Counted from the first letter of the stretch, positions 18,250 to 26,198 are shown. The stretch: DNA of 64,000 bases from Ectopseudomonas chengduensis (GCF_015712065.1 NZ_JACFYZ010000004.1:124001-188000); one strand, 5' to 3'. Translations and numbers: made by a program. Notes: generated by a model from the sequence alone, not told the origin.

Positions 18250-20358
18250 ATGACCAAGTCCCTTCATTACCGTGCGTGCCATCTGTGCGAAGCCATCTGT
18301 GGACTCGCCATCGAAACCGAAGCTCAAGCTGACGGCAGCACGCAGATTCGCTCGATCAAGGGCGATGCCCAGGACAGCTTCAGCCGTGGCCATATCTGCC
18401 CCAAGGCCGTGGCACTGCAGGACATCCAGAACGACCTCGACCGCATCCGCCAGCCCATGCGCCGCATCGGCGAGCAGTGGCAGGCCATCGGCTGGGACGA
18501 GGCCTTCGATCTGGTGGCCGAGCGCCTGAGCACGATCCAGTCCGAGCATGGACAGAACGCCGTGGCCGTGTATCAGGGCAATCCCAGCGTGCACAACTAC
18601 GGGCTGATGACCCATAGCAACTACTTTCTGGGTCAGCTGAAAACCCGCAATCGCTTCTCCGCTACCTCGGTCGACCAGTTGCCGCACCACCTGACCAGCC
18701 TCCTGATGTACGGCCACGGCCTGCTGATCCCGATTCCCGATATCGATCACACCGACTTCATGTTGATCCTCGGCGGCAACCCGCTGGCTTCCAATGGCAG
18801 CATCATGACCGTGCCGGATGTGGAGAAGCGCCTGAAGGCCATCCAGGCGCGCGGTGGCAAGCTGGTGTTGGTCGACCCGCGGCGCAGCGAGACCGCCGCC
18901 ATCGCCGACCAGCACCTGTTCGTGCGCCCCGGCAGTGATGCCGCGCTGCTGCTGGCGCTGCTCAGCACCCTGTTCGAGGAGGGCCTGACGCGCGACAGCC
19001 ATCTGCCGGTGGAGGGGCTGGAGCAGGTGCGCGAAGCGATTGCCGGCTTTGATGCCGAGGCCATGAGCGCGCGCTGTGGCGTGCCGGCAGAAACCATCCG
19101 CCAACTGGCGCGGGATTTCGCCGCAGCTGACAAGGCGGTCTGCTACGGGCGCATGGGCGTTTCCACGCAGGCCTTCGGTACGCTTTGTCAGTGGCTGGTA
19201 CAGGTGATCAACCTGGTCACCGGCAATCTGGATCGCAGCGGCGGTGTGCTCTGCACAACGCCGGCGGTGGACCTGGTGGCGAGCACCTCCGGTGGGCATT
19301 TCAACCGTTGGCAGAGCCGGGTTTCCGGCCTGCCGGAATACGGCGGCGAGTTGCCGGTCTCGGCGCTGGCCGAAGAGATGCTCACCCCCGGCGAAGGGCA
19401 GATCCGCGCGCTGGTCACGGTGGCCGGCAATCCGGTACTGTCCACGCCCAATGGGCGGCAGCTGGAGCAGGCGCTGGACGGCCTGGACTTCATGCTCTCG
19501 GTGGATTTCTACATCAACGAGACCACCCGTTACGCCGATCTGATCCTGCCGCCAACCGCACCGCTGGAGCACGATCACTACGACACCACCTTCAATGTCT
19601 TCGCGGTGCGCAATGTCACCCGTTTCAACGAGGCGATCCTGGCCAAGCCGGACGGCGCCTTGCACGACTGGGAAATCTTCGTCGGTCTGGCCAAGGCCTT
19701 CGCGGCGCGCAATGGCCTTGAGCTGAAACCGACCCTGGCGCCTGAGCAGATGATCGACATGGGCCTGCGTTTCGGCCCCCATGGTGATCGCAGTGAGCGC
19801 AAACTCAGCCTGGCTGCGTTGCGTGAGCATCCGCATGGGCTCGACCTGGGGGCCTTGCAGCCGAACCTGGCCGCGCGTCTGAAAACGCCGAGCAAGGCGG
19901 TGCAGGCCGCGCCTGAGCTGCTGCTGGCCGATCTGGCACGTTTCGCCGAGCAGCAACAACCGGCTGCCCATGAACTGCTGCTGATCGGCCGTCGCCATGT
20001 GCGCAGCAACAACTCCTGGATGCACAACTATCACCGTCTGGTGAAGGGCAAGCCGCGTCATCAGTTGTTGATGAACCCGGCGGATCTGGCCAGTCGTGGC
20101 TTGGCCGATGGCCAGCGCGTAAGTGTGCGCTCGCGGGTTGGCAGCATCGAGGTGGAGGTGGCCGCCAGCGATGAGGTGATGGCTGGCGTGGTCAGCCTGC
20201 CCCACGGCTGGGGTCATGCTCGACCCGGGGTACAGATGGATATCGCCCGCGCGCAGCCGGGTGCCAGCGCCAATGACCTGACCGACGAGCGCCAGCTCGA
20301 TGCGCTGTCCGGCAATGCGGTGCTTAATGGTGTGCCAGTCGAAGTAGTGGCCGCGTAG
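18250..20358 (+). CDS. molybdopterin oxidoreductase (bis-MGD family), stand-alone
   Basis: A 702-residue member of the DMSO-reductase/formate-dehydrogenase superfamily. The N-terminal [4Fe-4S] ligands are Cys10, Cys13, Cys17 and Cys50 (CHLC, C17, then RGHICPKA). Bis-MGD binding segments follow, such as LILGGNPLASNGS, LVLVDPRRSETAA and VTVAGNPVLSTPNGR, and the C-terminal dinucleotide-binding domain includes RRHVRSNNSWMHN and PHGWGHARPG. There is no Tat signal, so it is cytoplasmic, and no beta or membrane subunit is encoded nearby. The residue at the usual Mo-ligand site cannot be fixed by eye. Electron donor and substrate are unknown. A REPIN and a stem-loop follow. Confidence 0.88.
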   Translation: MTKSLHYRACHLCEAICGLAIETEAQADGSTQIRSIKGDAQDSFSRGHICPKAVALQDIQNDLDRIRQPMRRIGEQWQAIGWDEAFDLVAERLSTIQSEHGQNAVAVYQGNPSVHNYGLMTHSNYFLGQLKTRNRFSATSVDQLPHHLTSLLMYGHGLLIPIPDIDHTDFMLILGGNPLASNGSIMTVPDVEKRLKAIQARGGKLVLVDPRRSETAAIADQHLFVRPGSDAALLLALLSTLFEEGLTRDSHLPVEGLEQVREAIAGFDAEAMSARCGVPAETIRQLARDFAAADKAVCYGRMGVSTQAFGTLCQWLVQVINLVTGNLDRSGGVLCTTPAVDLVASTSGGHFNRWQSRVSGLPEYGGELPVSALAEEMLTPGEGQIRALVTVAGNPVLSTPNGRQLEQALDGLDFMLSVDFYINETTRYADLILPPTAPLEHDHYDTTFNVFAVRNVTRFNEAILAKPDGALHDWEIFVGLAKAFAARNGLELKPTLAPEQMIDMGLRFGPHGDRSERKLSLAALREHPHGLDLGALQPNLAARLKTPSKAVQAAPELLLADLARFAEQQQPAAHELLLIGRRHVRSNNSWMHNYHRLVKGKPRHQLLMNPADLASRGLADGQRVSVRSRVGSIEVEVAASDEVMAGVVSLPHGWGHARPGVQMDIARAQPGASANDLTDERQLDALSGNAVLNGVPVEVVAA

Positions 20359-20380
20359 ACGGGCGTCTCTCCAGGCCGGG

Positions 20381-20471
20381 TTGTAGGAGCCGCGCCTCGC
20401 GGCGAAGGGTGGCCGTCACGCCATGCTGGGGAAATCCCCAAGCGCTTCGCCCCGAGGCGGGGCTCCCACGG
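20381..20471. repeat. REPIN: inverted pair of GTAGGAGCC-type REPs
   Basis: The left REP (20381-20406, GTAGGAGCCGCGCCTCGCGG core) and right REP (20446-20471, inverse GTGGGAGCCCCGCCTCGGGG) are in opposite orientation with about 40 bases between. Each has its own GC-rich stem. This family differs from that at 2782-2838, so at least two REP families are present. Confidence 0.8.
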
Positions 20472-20496
20472 GGCATCGCAAGACCGCGTCGGCAAG

Positions 20497-20520
20497 GCCG
20501 AGCATTATGCTCGGCTTTTC
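20497..20520 (+). terminator. stem-loop with short T-tract before grxD
   Basis: GCCGAGCAT / ATGCTCGGC form a perfect 9-bp stem with a single-base centre, followed by TTTTC. It may end transcription from the oxidoreductase gene. It sits directly upstream of a possible grxD -10 (TACAAT, 20523-20528), so it could instead be an operator. Confidence 0.5.
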
Positions 20521-20578
20521 GCTACAATCGCGCCACCGTGGCGACCGCCGGGTCGCGAAGTCTATGCTGAGGTGCCCC

Positions 20579-20905
20579 ATGGATATCATCGAAACCATCA
20601 AAGAGCAGATCGCCAACAACACCGTTCTGCTGTACATGAAAGGCTCGCCCAACGCGCCGCAGTGTGGCTTCTCTGCCCGTGCTGCCCAGGTGGTGATGGG
20701 CTGCGGCGAGAAGTTCGCCTACGTCGACATCCTGCAGAACCCGGAAATCCGCGCCAACCTGCCGAAGTACGCCAACTGGCCGACCTTCCCGCAGCTGTGG
20801 GTCGGTGGTGAGCTGGTCGGCGGTAGCGACATCCTCACCGAGATGTATGAGAAGGGCGAGCTGCAGACCCTGATCAAGGATGCCGTGAGCAAAGCCGGCG
20901 CCTGA
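20579..20905 (+). CDS. grxD: monothiol glutaredoxin GrxD
   Basis: CGFS-type glutaredoxin that binds a [2Fe-2S] cluster with glutathione and delivers clusters to target proteins in the cytoplasm. The active site is PQCGFSARA at about residues 28-36, preceded by LLYMKGSP, and followed by FAYVDIL, WPTFPQLWV and LVGGSDIL, all standard for the family. ATG 20579 gives 108 residues; an upstream in-frame extension to 20423 runs through the REPIN and stem-loop and is not coding. A strong bidirectional terminator follows. Confidence 0.95.
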   Translation: MDIIETIKEQIANNTVLLYMKGSPNAPQCGFSARAAQVVMGCGEKFAYVDILQNPEIRANLPKYANWPTFPQLWVGGELVGGSDILTEMYEKGELQTLIKDAVSKAGA

Positions 20906-20921
20906 TCACTGCTCGTGCAAA

Positions 20922-20947
20922 AAAGAACCCGCCTAGGCGGGTTCTTT
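20922..20947. terminator. bidirectional terminator between grxD and ydbL
   Basis: Perfect 26-base palindrome with GAACCCGCC / GGCGGGTTC stem flanked by A-run and T-run. It lies between convergent grxD (ends 20905) and ydbL (ends 20967). Confidence 0.85.
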
Positions 20948-20966
20948 CGTTTCTGCCAGCAGCTTT

Positions 20967-21305
20967 CTATTTCTGCAGCCACTGGCCGTTCAACTGGATG
21001 AATTGTCCCTTGGGCGTGCGCTCGATGGCCTTCTTGCCGGCGATGGCTTCCACGTCGTTCAGGCTGATGCCATTGTCCTGCGCCACCTTCTGATACTCGG
21101 CGCGGCGCGCCTGGTTGATCAGGCGGGCAATTTCGTCGGCCTGGCCGCCGGGCTTGACCACGCCCAGGTAGCCGTTGGGTTGCTCGCCGAGCTGGCCGCT
21201 GGCCTTGGCTTCGCCCAGGGCACTCATGGCCTGGTTGAGGTTCAGTGCGTACGCCGGCAGGCTCAGGCTCAATGCCAGCAGCAGGGTCGAAATGTATCGA
21301 ATCAT
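20967..21305 (-). CDS. ydbL: YdbL family periplasmic protein (DUF1318)
   Basis: A 112-residue secreted protein: signal peptide MIRYISTLLLALSLSLPAYA, then a small domain with LNLNQAMSALGEAKASGQLG and RLINQARRAEYQKVA, the YdbL/DUF1318 pattern. In E. coli YdbL works with YdbH and YnbE, which form an intermembrane bridge for phospholipid transport to the outer membrane; YdbL is thought to help assemble or limit the bridge. Here it is the last gene of ydbH-ynbE-ydbL on the minus strand. The start at 21305 is chosen because the signal peptide begins there; the frame is open to 21368. Confidence 0.85.
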   Translation of the reverse strand: MIRYISTLLLALSLSLPAYALNLNQAMSALGEAKASGQLGEQPNGYLGVVKPGGQADEIARLINQARRAEYQKVAQDNGISLNDVEAIAGKKAIERTPKGQFIQLNGQWLQK

Positions 21306-21336
21306 CGTCTCTCTCCGTAGAACCTGTGCGGCGGGC

Positions 21337-21528
21337 TCAAAACAGACCACTGTCTTCGTTGAATACACTGTCCAGCGCCTTGTCCACCTTGATGTAGATT
21401 TCGTGCTCGACTTTGACGTTCAGGTTGATGTTGATCGGTTCGTTCGGCATCGCCAGTTGTACCGTCGGGGTACAGGCCTGGCACAGCAGCCCCAGGCTCA
21501 GGACTGCGAGGAGGCGGTACGTGCGCAT
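21337..21528 (-). CDS. ynbE: YnbE family outer-membrane lipoprotein
   Basis: A 63-residue lipoprotein with signal sequence MRTYRLLAVLSLGLLCQAC, lipobox LCQAC and mature N-terminus CTPTVQLAMP. The mature part PININLNVKVEHEIYIKVDK is the YnbE core, known in E. coli to multimerise by beta-strand stacking at the end of YdbH. It begins 4 bases after the ydbH stop and 31 bases before ydbL. Longer frame to 21600 overlaps ydbH coding and is rejected. Family and gene order agree. Confidence 0.88.
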   Translation of the reverse strand: MRTYRLLAVLSLGLLCQACTPTVQLAMPNEPININLNVKVEHEIYIKVDKALDSVFNEDSGLF

Positions 21529-21532
21529 GGCG

Positions 21533-24088
21533 CTACTCCTTTGGTTCTTGGGGGACACGCTGGCGCATCCATTGCTGAATCCGTTGCTGGATGATGCCAC
21601 TGACCTTGTCGGTCAGCTGCAGGCTAGCCAGCAAGGCCGGGATGTCTTCTTCCAGATTGATGTTGAAATGGATGGGCCGACCTTTCTCGATGGCCGGGTT
21701 CTGTCCATGCAGGCGCATGCCCAGCCGCAGTGTGCCGGACTGATCATAGTCGACGCTACTGCTGAGCAGATCGTAGTGGAAGTCTTCCAGCGCCTCGGTG
21801 ACCAGCTTCATGCCTGGGTTGGCCTGATCCATGGCGCGGATGCGCGGTGAATGAAAACGCAGTTGCCCACCCGGGGGCCTGGCTTCGATCAGGCCCTGTT
21901 CGATACTGATGGCGCCAGCCAGGCGCAGCGGCAGGGTGCCGTCGATCAGCCCGCTACCGGCCAACCCTTCGGCTGGGTAGACGCGAAACAGCTCTTGCAG
22001 ATCCAGGCCACTGAGCCGCAGGGGCAGCAACTGACTGGGTTGTTCCAGTGCCCAGGTCGCCGGTGCCAGGCTCAGGCTGCCGCCGAGAATGCCCAGTTCG
22101 GCGCGCTGGTGGGTCAGGCTGCCGGCCAGTGGTCGTTGCAGGCTGGCCTGATAGCTGGCCTGCAGCCGCAGGGGGCCGAGCTCGATGCCGGGATCGAGCT
22201 GCTTGGCACTCAACTGAGGCAGGTCGAGGCGAAGTCGGTCGCCGTTCAGCTGCAGCTGTAGCTCTGCATCGAGACCACTCAAGGTGGATCGGTCGTAGAT
22301 GCCGGCCAAGCCCTTGCCTGTCAGGTTGGCCCTGAGTTGCAAGGGCTTGCCGCTGAGTAGTTGCAGGTCGGCCTCGGCCTGTACGCGGCCATTGTCCAGC
22401 GCCAGCAGTGGTGGCCAGTCGGCCAGGGTTTGTGCCAGTGGGTTGCCGGCGCGTAGGAACAGCTCGTCCAGGGTGGCATTCAGGTTTAGCGCGTTGATCG
22501 TGTTGTCCAGGCGCAGGGCCATGCTCAGGCCTGAATCGGCCAGTAGTGCACCGTCTAGGGTCTGACTGCCGGCGTCGGCGTTGACGCGTCCCTGCCATTG
22601 CCAGCCCTGGGCCTGCAATTGTTGATGGTGCAGACGTTGGATGCGCAGGCCCAGCGGGCCGGATAGGGTAGGTGTGCTTGGGGGACCGCTCAGGGTGATG
22701 CCGGCCAGCGTCGCCTGAGCTTGCTGCAGGTCAAGCTCGGCGCCGCGCAGGCGCTGGACGTCGAGGCGCGAGCTGTCGGCCAGGCTGAGCTGCACCTGCT
22801 GCTGCGTGACGTTGCCTTTGAGGCCAAGGCTCAGATGCAGGTCATCGAGACGGCTGTCAGCCAGGTCCAGGCGTTTGCTGCGCGCCTCGAGCTGCAGGTG
22901 TCGAACGTCGAGTGCCCAGTCGGAGGATTGGTGCAGGGCAAGCTCGGCATCTGCCTGCAGTTCTAGCGGGCCGTGGCCGCTGACGTTCAACAGCAGGGCC
23001 AGCGCCTCATTGGCATCGCCATCCAGAGGCGCGAGGTGCAGTTGCAATTGCTGCGGCCGCAGGCCGCTCGGCAGCGACGTCAGCCAAGGCGCGTCCTGCG
23101 TGTCGAGCTGCAGTTGAGCGTTCAATCGCCGGGCCTGCCATCTGCCCAGGGTATTGCTGAGATCGAGCGCCAGCTCACCGCTGACCAGGCCGACGCCGGG
23201 AAGCGGCCAAGGCTGCGGTAGCTGCGCATCGACCCGCAGCCACCCGGAGGTGGCCAGCAGTTCGCTGAGCGTAGAGGGGACCTGCGGTACCTGCAGCTGC
23301 CACTGGGCGTTCATCCCGGCCTGCCGGGGCGTGGCCGGCAGAGCGTCAGCGTCGAGTAGCGTCCATTCGCTCAGCCATTCGGCGAGCCAGGCCATATCCT
23401 GCAGCGCGATAACCTCAAGCTCGCCGCTCCATTGCAGGGCATCGGCCTGAGCCTGCAAGTCGCTATGCAGGGCGATCTGCGGTTGATCATCGAGATGCAG
23501 GTTCAACCGCAGCTGTCGCGGGCTGTTCAGCTCGCTGCCCAGCCCCTGCAGTTGTGCTTGCAACTTCGCCCTGTGGGCTGCGCGCAGCAGCAGCGTATGC
23601 AACTGCAGGGTATCGTCCAGCAGTCGTAGGTCGACGTCGCCCTGCAGTGTGCAGCGGCCGCTGGCGCAGGGCAGTTGCGCTTGGGCGTTGCGCAGTTCGA
23701 TGTGCCGTGGAAGCCATGGCAGGGCATTGCTCAGGGTTTGCAGGAGGCTGGTCAGATCGCTGTCGCTCGGGCTTTCGGATTCTCCCTGCGCAGGCTGCCA
23801 CGACAGGCGCAGGTCCTGCGCAACCAGGCGGTAGCGAGGCGCCTCACTGGCCAGCCAGTAGAGTTGCAGCTGCCCGCTTTGCACCAGCAGCTCGCCGTCA
23901 CGGCGTTGTACCAGGCTTGCATCCTGGAACTGCAGGCCTCGCCAGGAAAGGCTCAGTCGCTGCCAGTCCAGCTCGATGTGCTGCTCCTCGAGCAGTTGCT
24001 GCACGCGGTAGCCGGCATAGCAGGCCATTAGCGACAGCAGCGCCAGTATCGCTACGCAGGTGCTCAGCCAGAAACGCCGGCGACTCAT
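21533..24088 (-). CDS. ydbH: YdbH, AsmA-like intermembrane phospholipid transport protein
   Basis: An 851-residue inner-membrane-anchored periplasmic protein (E. coli YdbH about 879). One membrane helix at about residues 6-26 is followed by a long, Leu- and Gln-rich repetitive beta region typical of bridge-like AsmA-superfamily proteins. In E. coli, YdbH, TamB and YhdP are redundant carriers of phospholipids between membranes, and YdbH pairs with YnbE. AAGGAA six bases upstream supports ATG 24088 over the longer frame to 24130. First gene of its operon. The C-terminal segment VSGIIQQRIQQWMRQRVPQ probably meets YnbE. Confidence 0.88.
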   Translation of the reverse strand: MSRRRFWLSTCVAILALLSLMACYAGYRVQQLLEEQHIELDWQRLSLSWRGLQFQDASLVQRRDGELLVQSGQLQLYWLASEAPRYRLVAQDLRLSWQPAQGESESPSDSDLTSLLQTLSNALPWLPRHIELRNAQAQLPCASGRCTLQGDVDLRLLDDTLQLHTLLLRAAHRAKLQAQLQGLGSELNSPRQLRLNLHLDDQPQIALHSDLQAQADALQWSGELEVIALQDMAWLAEWLSEWTLLDADALPATPRQAGMNAQWQLQVPQVPSTLSELLATSGWLRVDAQLPQPWPLPGVGLVSGELALDLSNTLGRWQARRLNAQLQLDTQDAPWLTSLPSGLRPQQLQLHLAPLDGDANEALALLLNVSGHGPLELQADAELALHQSSDWALDVRHLQLEARSKRLDLADSRLDDLHLSLGLKGNVTQQQVQLSLADSSRLDVQRLRGAELDLQQAQATLAGITLSGPPSTPTLSGPLGLRIQRLHHQQLQAQGWQWQGRVNADAGSQTLDGALLADSGLSMALRLDNTINALNLNATLDELFLRAGNPLAQTLADWPPLLALDNGRVQAEADLQLLSGKPLQLRANLTGKGLAGIYDRSTLSGLDAELQLQLNGDRLRLDLPQLSAKQLDPGIELGPLRLQASYQASLQRPLAGSLTHQRAELGILGGSLSLAPATWALEQPSQLLPLRLSGLDLQELFRVYPAEGLAGSGLIDGTLPLRLAGAISIEQGLIEARPPGGQLRFHSPRIRAMDQANPGMKLVTEALEDFHYDLLSSSVDYDQSGTLRLGMRLHGQNPAIEKGRPIHFNINLEEDIPALLASLQLTDKVSGIIQQRIQQWMRQRVPQEPKE

Positions 24089-24220
24089 GAGTGTTCCTTG
24101 CTCGGTGCGGTCCACTGGACGGTACCCCATGCTCGAGTGAGTGCCAAGCGGCGTTCCGTGCTATTGTGTATTTACAGCTTTCAATATTTGTTTTGTCGTA
24201 AACGAGCGAAGGAGGATGTG

Positions 24221-24592
24221 ATGAGTGCTGTGACTCGCTCTCAGCCCGATGCCGATGCGGTACTGGCTAAAGCCCTGCTCAATACCCGTGAGCAACTGGG
24301 GCTGACGCAGCAGGAGCTGGCCGACATCGTTGGCGTCCATCGCAGTGCCATCAGCCGCTGGAACGAGCAGGGCGGTTTGCGTCCGCAGAGCAAGACCGGC
24401 GAGTTGGCGCTGTTGCTGATTCGCGCCTATCGCGCGCTGTTTGCCCTGTTTGGTGGCAATCAGCAGGACATGCGCCATTTTCTGCGCACCGAAAATCGCC
24501 ATCTGGCAGGCATTCCGCTGCAGCAGATGAGCCAGGTGCAGGGGCTGGTGCGTGTTGTCGAGTATCTGGACGCCATTCGTGGCAAGGTCTGA
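24221..24592 (+). CDS. Xre-family antitoxin with MbcA/ParS/Xre toxin-binding domain
   Basis: A 123-residue antitoxin of the Xre-RES (type II) class. The N-terminal half has a helix-turn-helix around residues 25-50 (LGLTQQELADIVGVHRSAIS), and the C-terminal part HFLRTENRHLAGIPLQQ with VVEYLDAIRGK is the DUF2384 toxin-binding domain. GGAGG 6 bases upstream marks ATG 24221. It diverges from ydbH across a 132-base AT-rich gap that likely holds an autoregulated promoter. The RES toxin follows 99 bases downstream. Antitoxins of this class neutralise the toxin and repress the operon together with it. Confidence 0.88.
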   Translation: MSAVTRSQPDADAVLAKALLNTREQLGLTQQELADIVGVHRSAISRWNEQGGLRPQSKTGELALLLIRAYRALFALFGGNQQDMRHFLRTENRHLAGIPLQQMSQVQGLVRVVEYLDAIRGKV

Positions 24593-24599
24593 GAGCCCA

Positions 24600-24664
24600 C
24601 TCAAAGCCTGCTGCGCGTCGGCCCTGCTGGGTTAAAAACAGGCTCTAGCTCGCGATGCTTTGAG
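24600..24664. repeat. short palindromic element between antitoxin and toxin genes
   Basis: A 65-base element bounded by perfect inverted ends CTCAAAGC (24600-24607) and GCTTTGAG (24657-24664). Its core shares CTGCTGCGCGTCGG, a GTTAAAA tract and TAGCTCGCGA with the larger element at 36378-36518, of which it appears to be an internally deleted relative. It fills most of the gap between the Xre and RES genes. Confidence 0.7.
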
Positions 24665-24691
24665 CAGGCTCCACGCTTAGGAGTGATCGCC

Positions 24692-25444
24692 ATGGATATC
24701 TGGCAACTATGTGACGGCGAGCGACAGGTGCGACCGCTGCGCGGCAAGCTGTTGCGCATGGTGGAGAGCCAGGCCCAGGTTGCGACCCTGCAACTGGTGG
24801 ATAACCTGGCCGAACAGGCCCTGCTCGAGGAACTGCTCGAGAGCAGCAAACCGCCGTTGCCGGAGGCTGCCGAGCCACTGCACTACCTGCTGAAGACGCC
24901 GTTTCGTTATCCGCCGCTGCGCTGGGGCTCGCGCTTCGGCAGCGTGCACGAACCCAGCCTGTTCTACGCCGCTCAGCGTCTGCAAACGGCGATGGCCGAG
25001 GCCGCCTACTACCGTTTCGTACTGTGGAACGGCATGGTCGTGCCGCCGCCCAGTGGCCGCATCCTCTCCGAGCATTCGACCTTCGAGGCGCGTTACCGCG
25101 TCGAGCGCGGTATCCAGTTGCAACAGCCGCCTTTCGATCAACATGGCGCACTGTTGGCTCACCCCAGTGATTACAGCGTGCCTCAGCGTCTCGGTACGTC
25201 GATGCGCGCGGCGGGCATTCAGGCTTTCGAGTACCGCTCGGCTCGCTGTCCTGACGCTGGCAGCAATGTGGCGCTCTACGTGCCGGCTGCGTTCGCGGAG
25301 AAGCGTCCGCGTAATCTGACGGCCTGGTTGTGTGAAACCACGAGCGAGTACGTGGCGTTCAAGCATGCGCAAACGCCGGATCAGCCACGGCTGTTTCACT
25401 GGGAGCAGTTTCTGGTGCAGGGGCAATTGCCGCACCCCGCGTAA
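24692..25444 (+). CDS. RES-domain toxin of Xre-RES system
   Basis: A 250-residue RES-domain protein, the toxin partner of the preceding Xre gene. RES toxins have an ADP-ribosyltransferase-like fold; described members degrade NAD+ (MbcT and the P. putida RES toxin) or modify Prs (ParT). The catalytic region FRYPPLRWGSRFG, EPSLFYAAQ and AEAAYYRFVLW carries the conserved Arg81, Tyr92 and Glu103, and YRVERGIQLQ and ACPDAG-like RCPDAGSNVALY segments follow. GGAG at 24680-24683 is 8 bases before ATG 24692, better than GTG 24683. The residues look intact, so the toxin should be active. Confidence 0.88.
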   Translation: MDIWQLCDGERQVRPLRGKLLRMVESQAQVATLQLVDNLAEQALLEELLESSKPPLPEAAEPLHYLLKTPFRYPPLRWGSRFGSVHEPSLFYAAQRLQTAMAEAAYYRFVLWNGMVVPPPSGRILSEHSTFEARYRVERGIQLQQPPFDQHGALLAHPSDYSVPQRLGTSMRAAGIQAFEYRSARCPDAGSNVALYVPAAFAEKRPRNLTAWLCETTSEYVAFKHAQTPDQPRLFHWEQFLVQGQLPHPA

Positions 25445-25821
25445 CGCCTGCGCTGGCGCGTCAGATGCCCCGAAACAGAGCGCTGCGCGGATCTGTCGCA
25501 GGGAGTTGTGCACAATGCTGAAGCAGGCTGTCATATCACTGTCAGAAACGCCGCTAAACGCTTGATTTTTCGTGGTTGATTTTTAAGTCAATGAAAAATA
25601 TGAATTTTTTTCGTTGGTGAAAAAATCGACAGTTTGACTGAGAGCCCCACGGCATCAGGCCTGTGACTTCTTTCGCCCAAGTTGTTCACGGAGTTATCCA
25701 CAGCTTCTGTGGATTGTGAGGGAGCTCTTTTCTGCGGCCGCAAACGATCCGGCAGGCAATACTTTACCTTCGAGAAAAAAGGAGTAGAGTGGCGCGCCCC
25801 GGCAGTCACCCCCCTTTATTT
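25445..25821. other. AT-rich intergenic region with DnaA-box-like palindrome
   Basis: This 377-base gap between the RES toxin and the Sel1-like gene holds no convincing ORF. Bases about 25561-25632 are strikingly AT-rich with T- and A-runs. TTATCCACA, a perfect DnaA box, lies at 25694-25702, inside the inverted repeat ATCCACAG, CTT, CTGTGGAT (25697-25715). It may be a promoter or regulatory region of the downstream gene. There is no dnaA, rpmH or gyrB nearby, so it is not the chromosomal origin. Confidence 0.5.
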
Positions 25822-26133
25822 ATGCCTCGCGCTTTGCCTTCTTCATCCCCTGCAACTCGTTCCGGTTCTTCTCGCCTGCCCATGCGCGTTGCGCTGTGGC
25901 TGCTCGACAGCCCGCGTCTGGGACAAACACCGAGCGTCAAACGCATCGCCGGCAACCTGCTCAAGCAGCCTGCCCGCAAGGGCTGTGTGCAGGCGCAAAG
26001 TCGGTTGGGCCAATTGCTCTGCCGCGACTGCGGAAATACCCGTGATCGCCGCATCGGTTATGAACTGCTACGCCAGGCTGCTCGCGCGGGCGATCGCAGT
26101 GCTCAGCTGGAGCTGGAGCGTCTGTCGCGCTGA
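25822..26133 (+). CDS. small Sel1-repeat-like protein
   Basis: A 103-residue basic protein with two Sel1/TPR-like helical units near the C-terminus: ARKGCVQAQSRLGQLL and GYELLRQAARAGDRSAQLEL, the A.G...A...L pattern of Sel1 repeats. The N-terminal 20 residues are Ser/Pro/Arg-rich. ATG 25822 is chosen; ATG 25882 (MRVALWLLD) is a possible shorter start and the frame is open to 25789. It precedes rmuC by 65 bases. No function is known; Sel1 repeats usually mediate protein contacts. Confidence 0.65.
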   Translation: MPRALPSSSPATRSGSSRLPMRVALWLLDSPRLGQTPSVKRIAGNLLKQPARKGCVQAQSRLGQLLCRDCGNTRDRRIGYELLRQAARAGDRSAQLELERLSR

Positions 26134-26198
26134 TTGCGTGCTGGCCCCGTGTAAATCGCCGGCGGGTATACTGCACGGCGGTCAAACATGGAGCGTCT

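Noticed and set aside
18151-20217. 688-residue minus-strand frame opposite the molybdopterin oxidoreductase
   Set aside because: The plus strand encodes a complete recognised enzyme; the minus frame is His/Gln/Arg-rich with no motifs.
25694-25715. Chromosomal replication origin
   Set aside because: Only one perfect DnaA box is seen and no dnaA, dnaN, rpmH or gidA genes are near.
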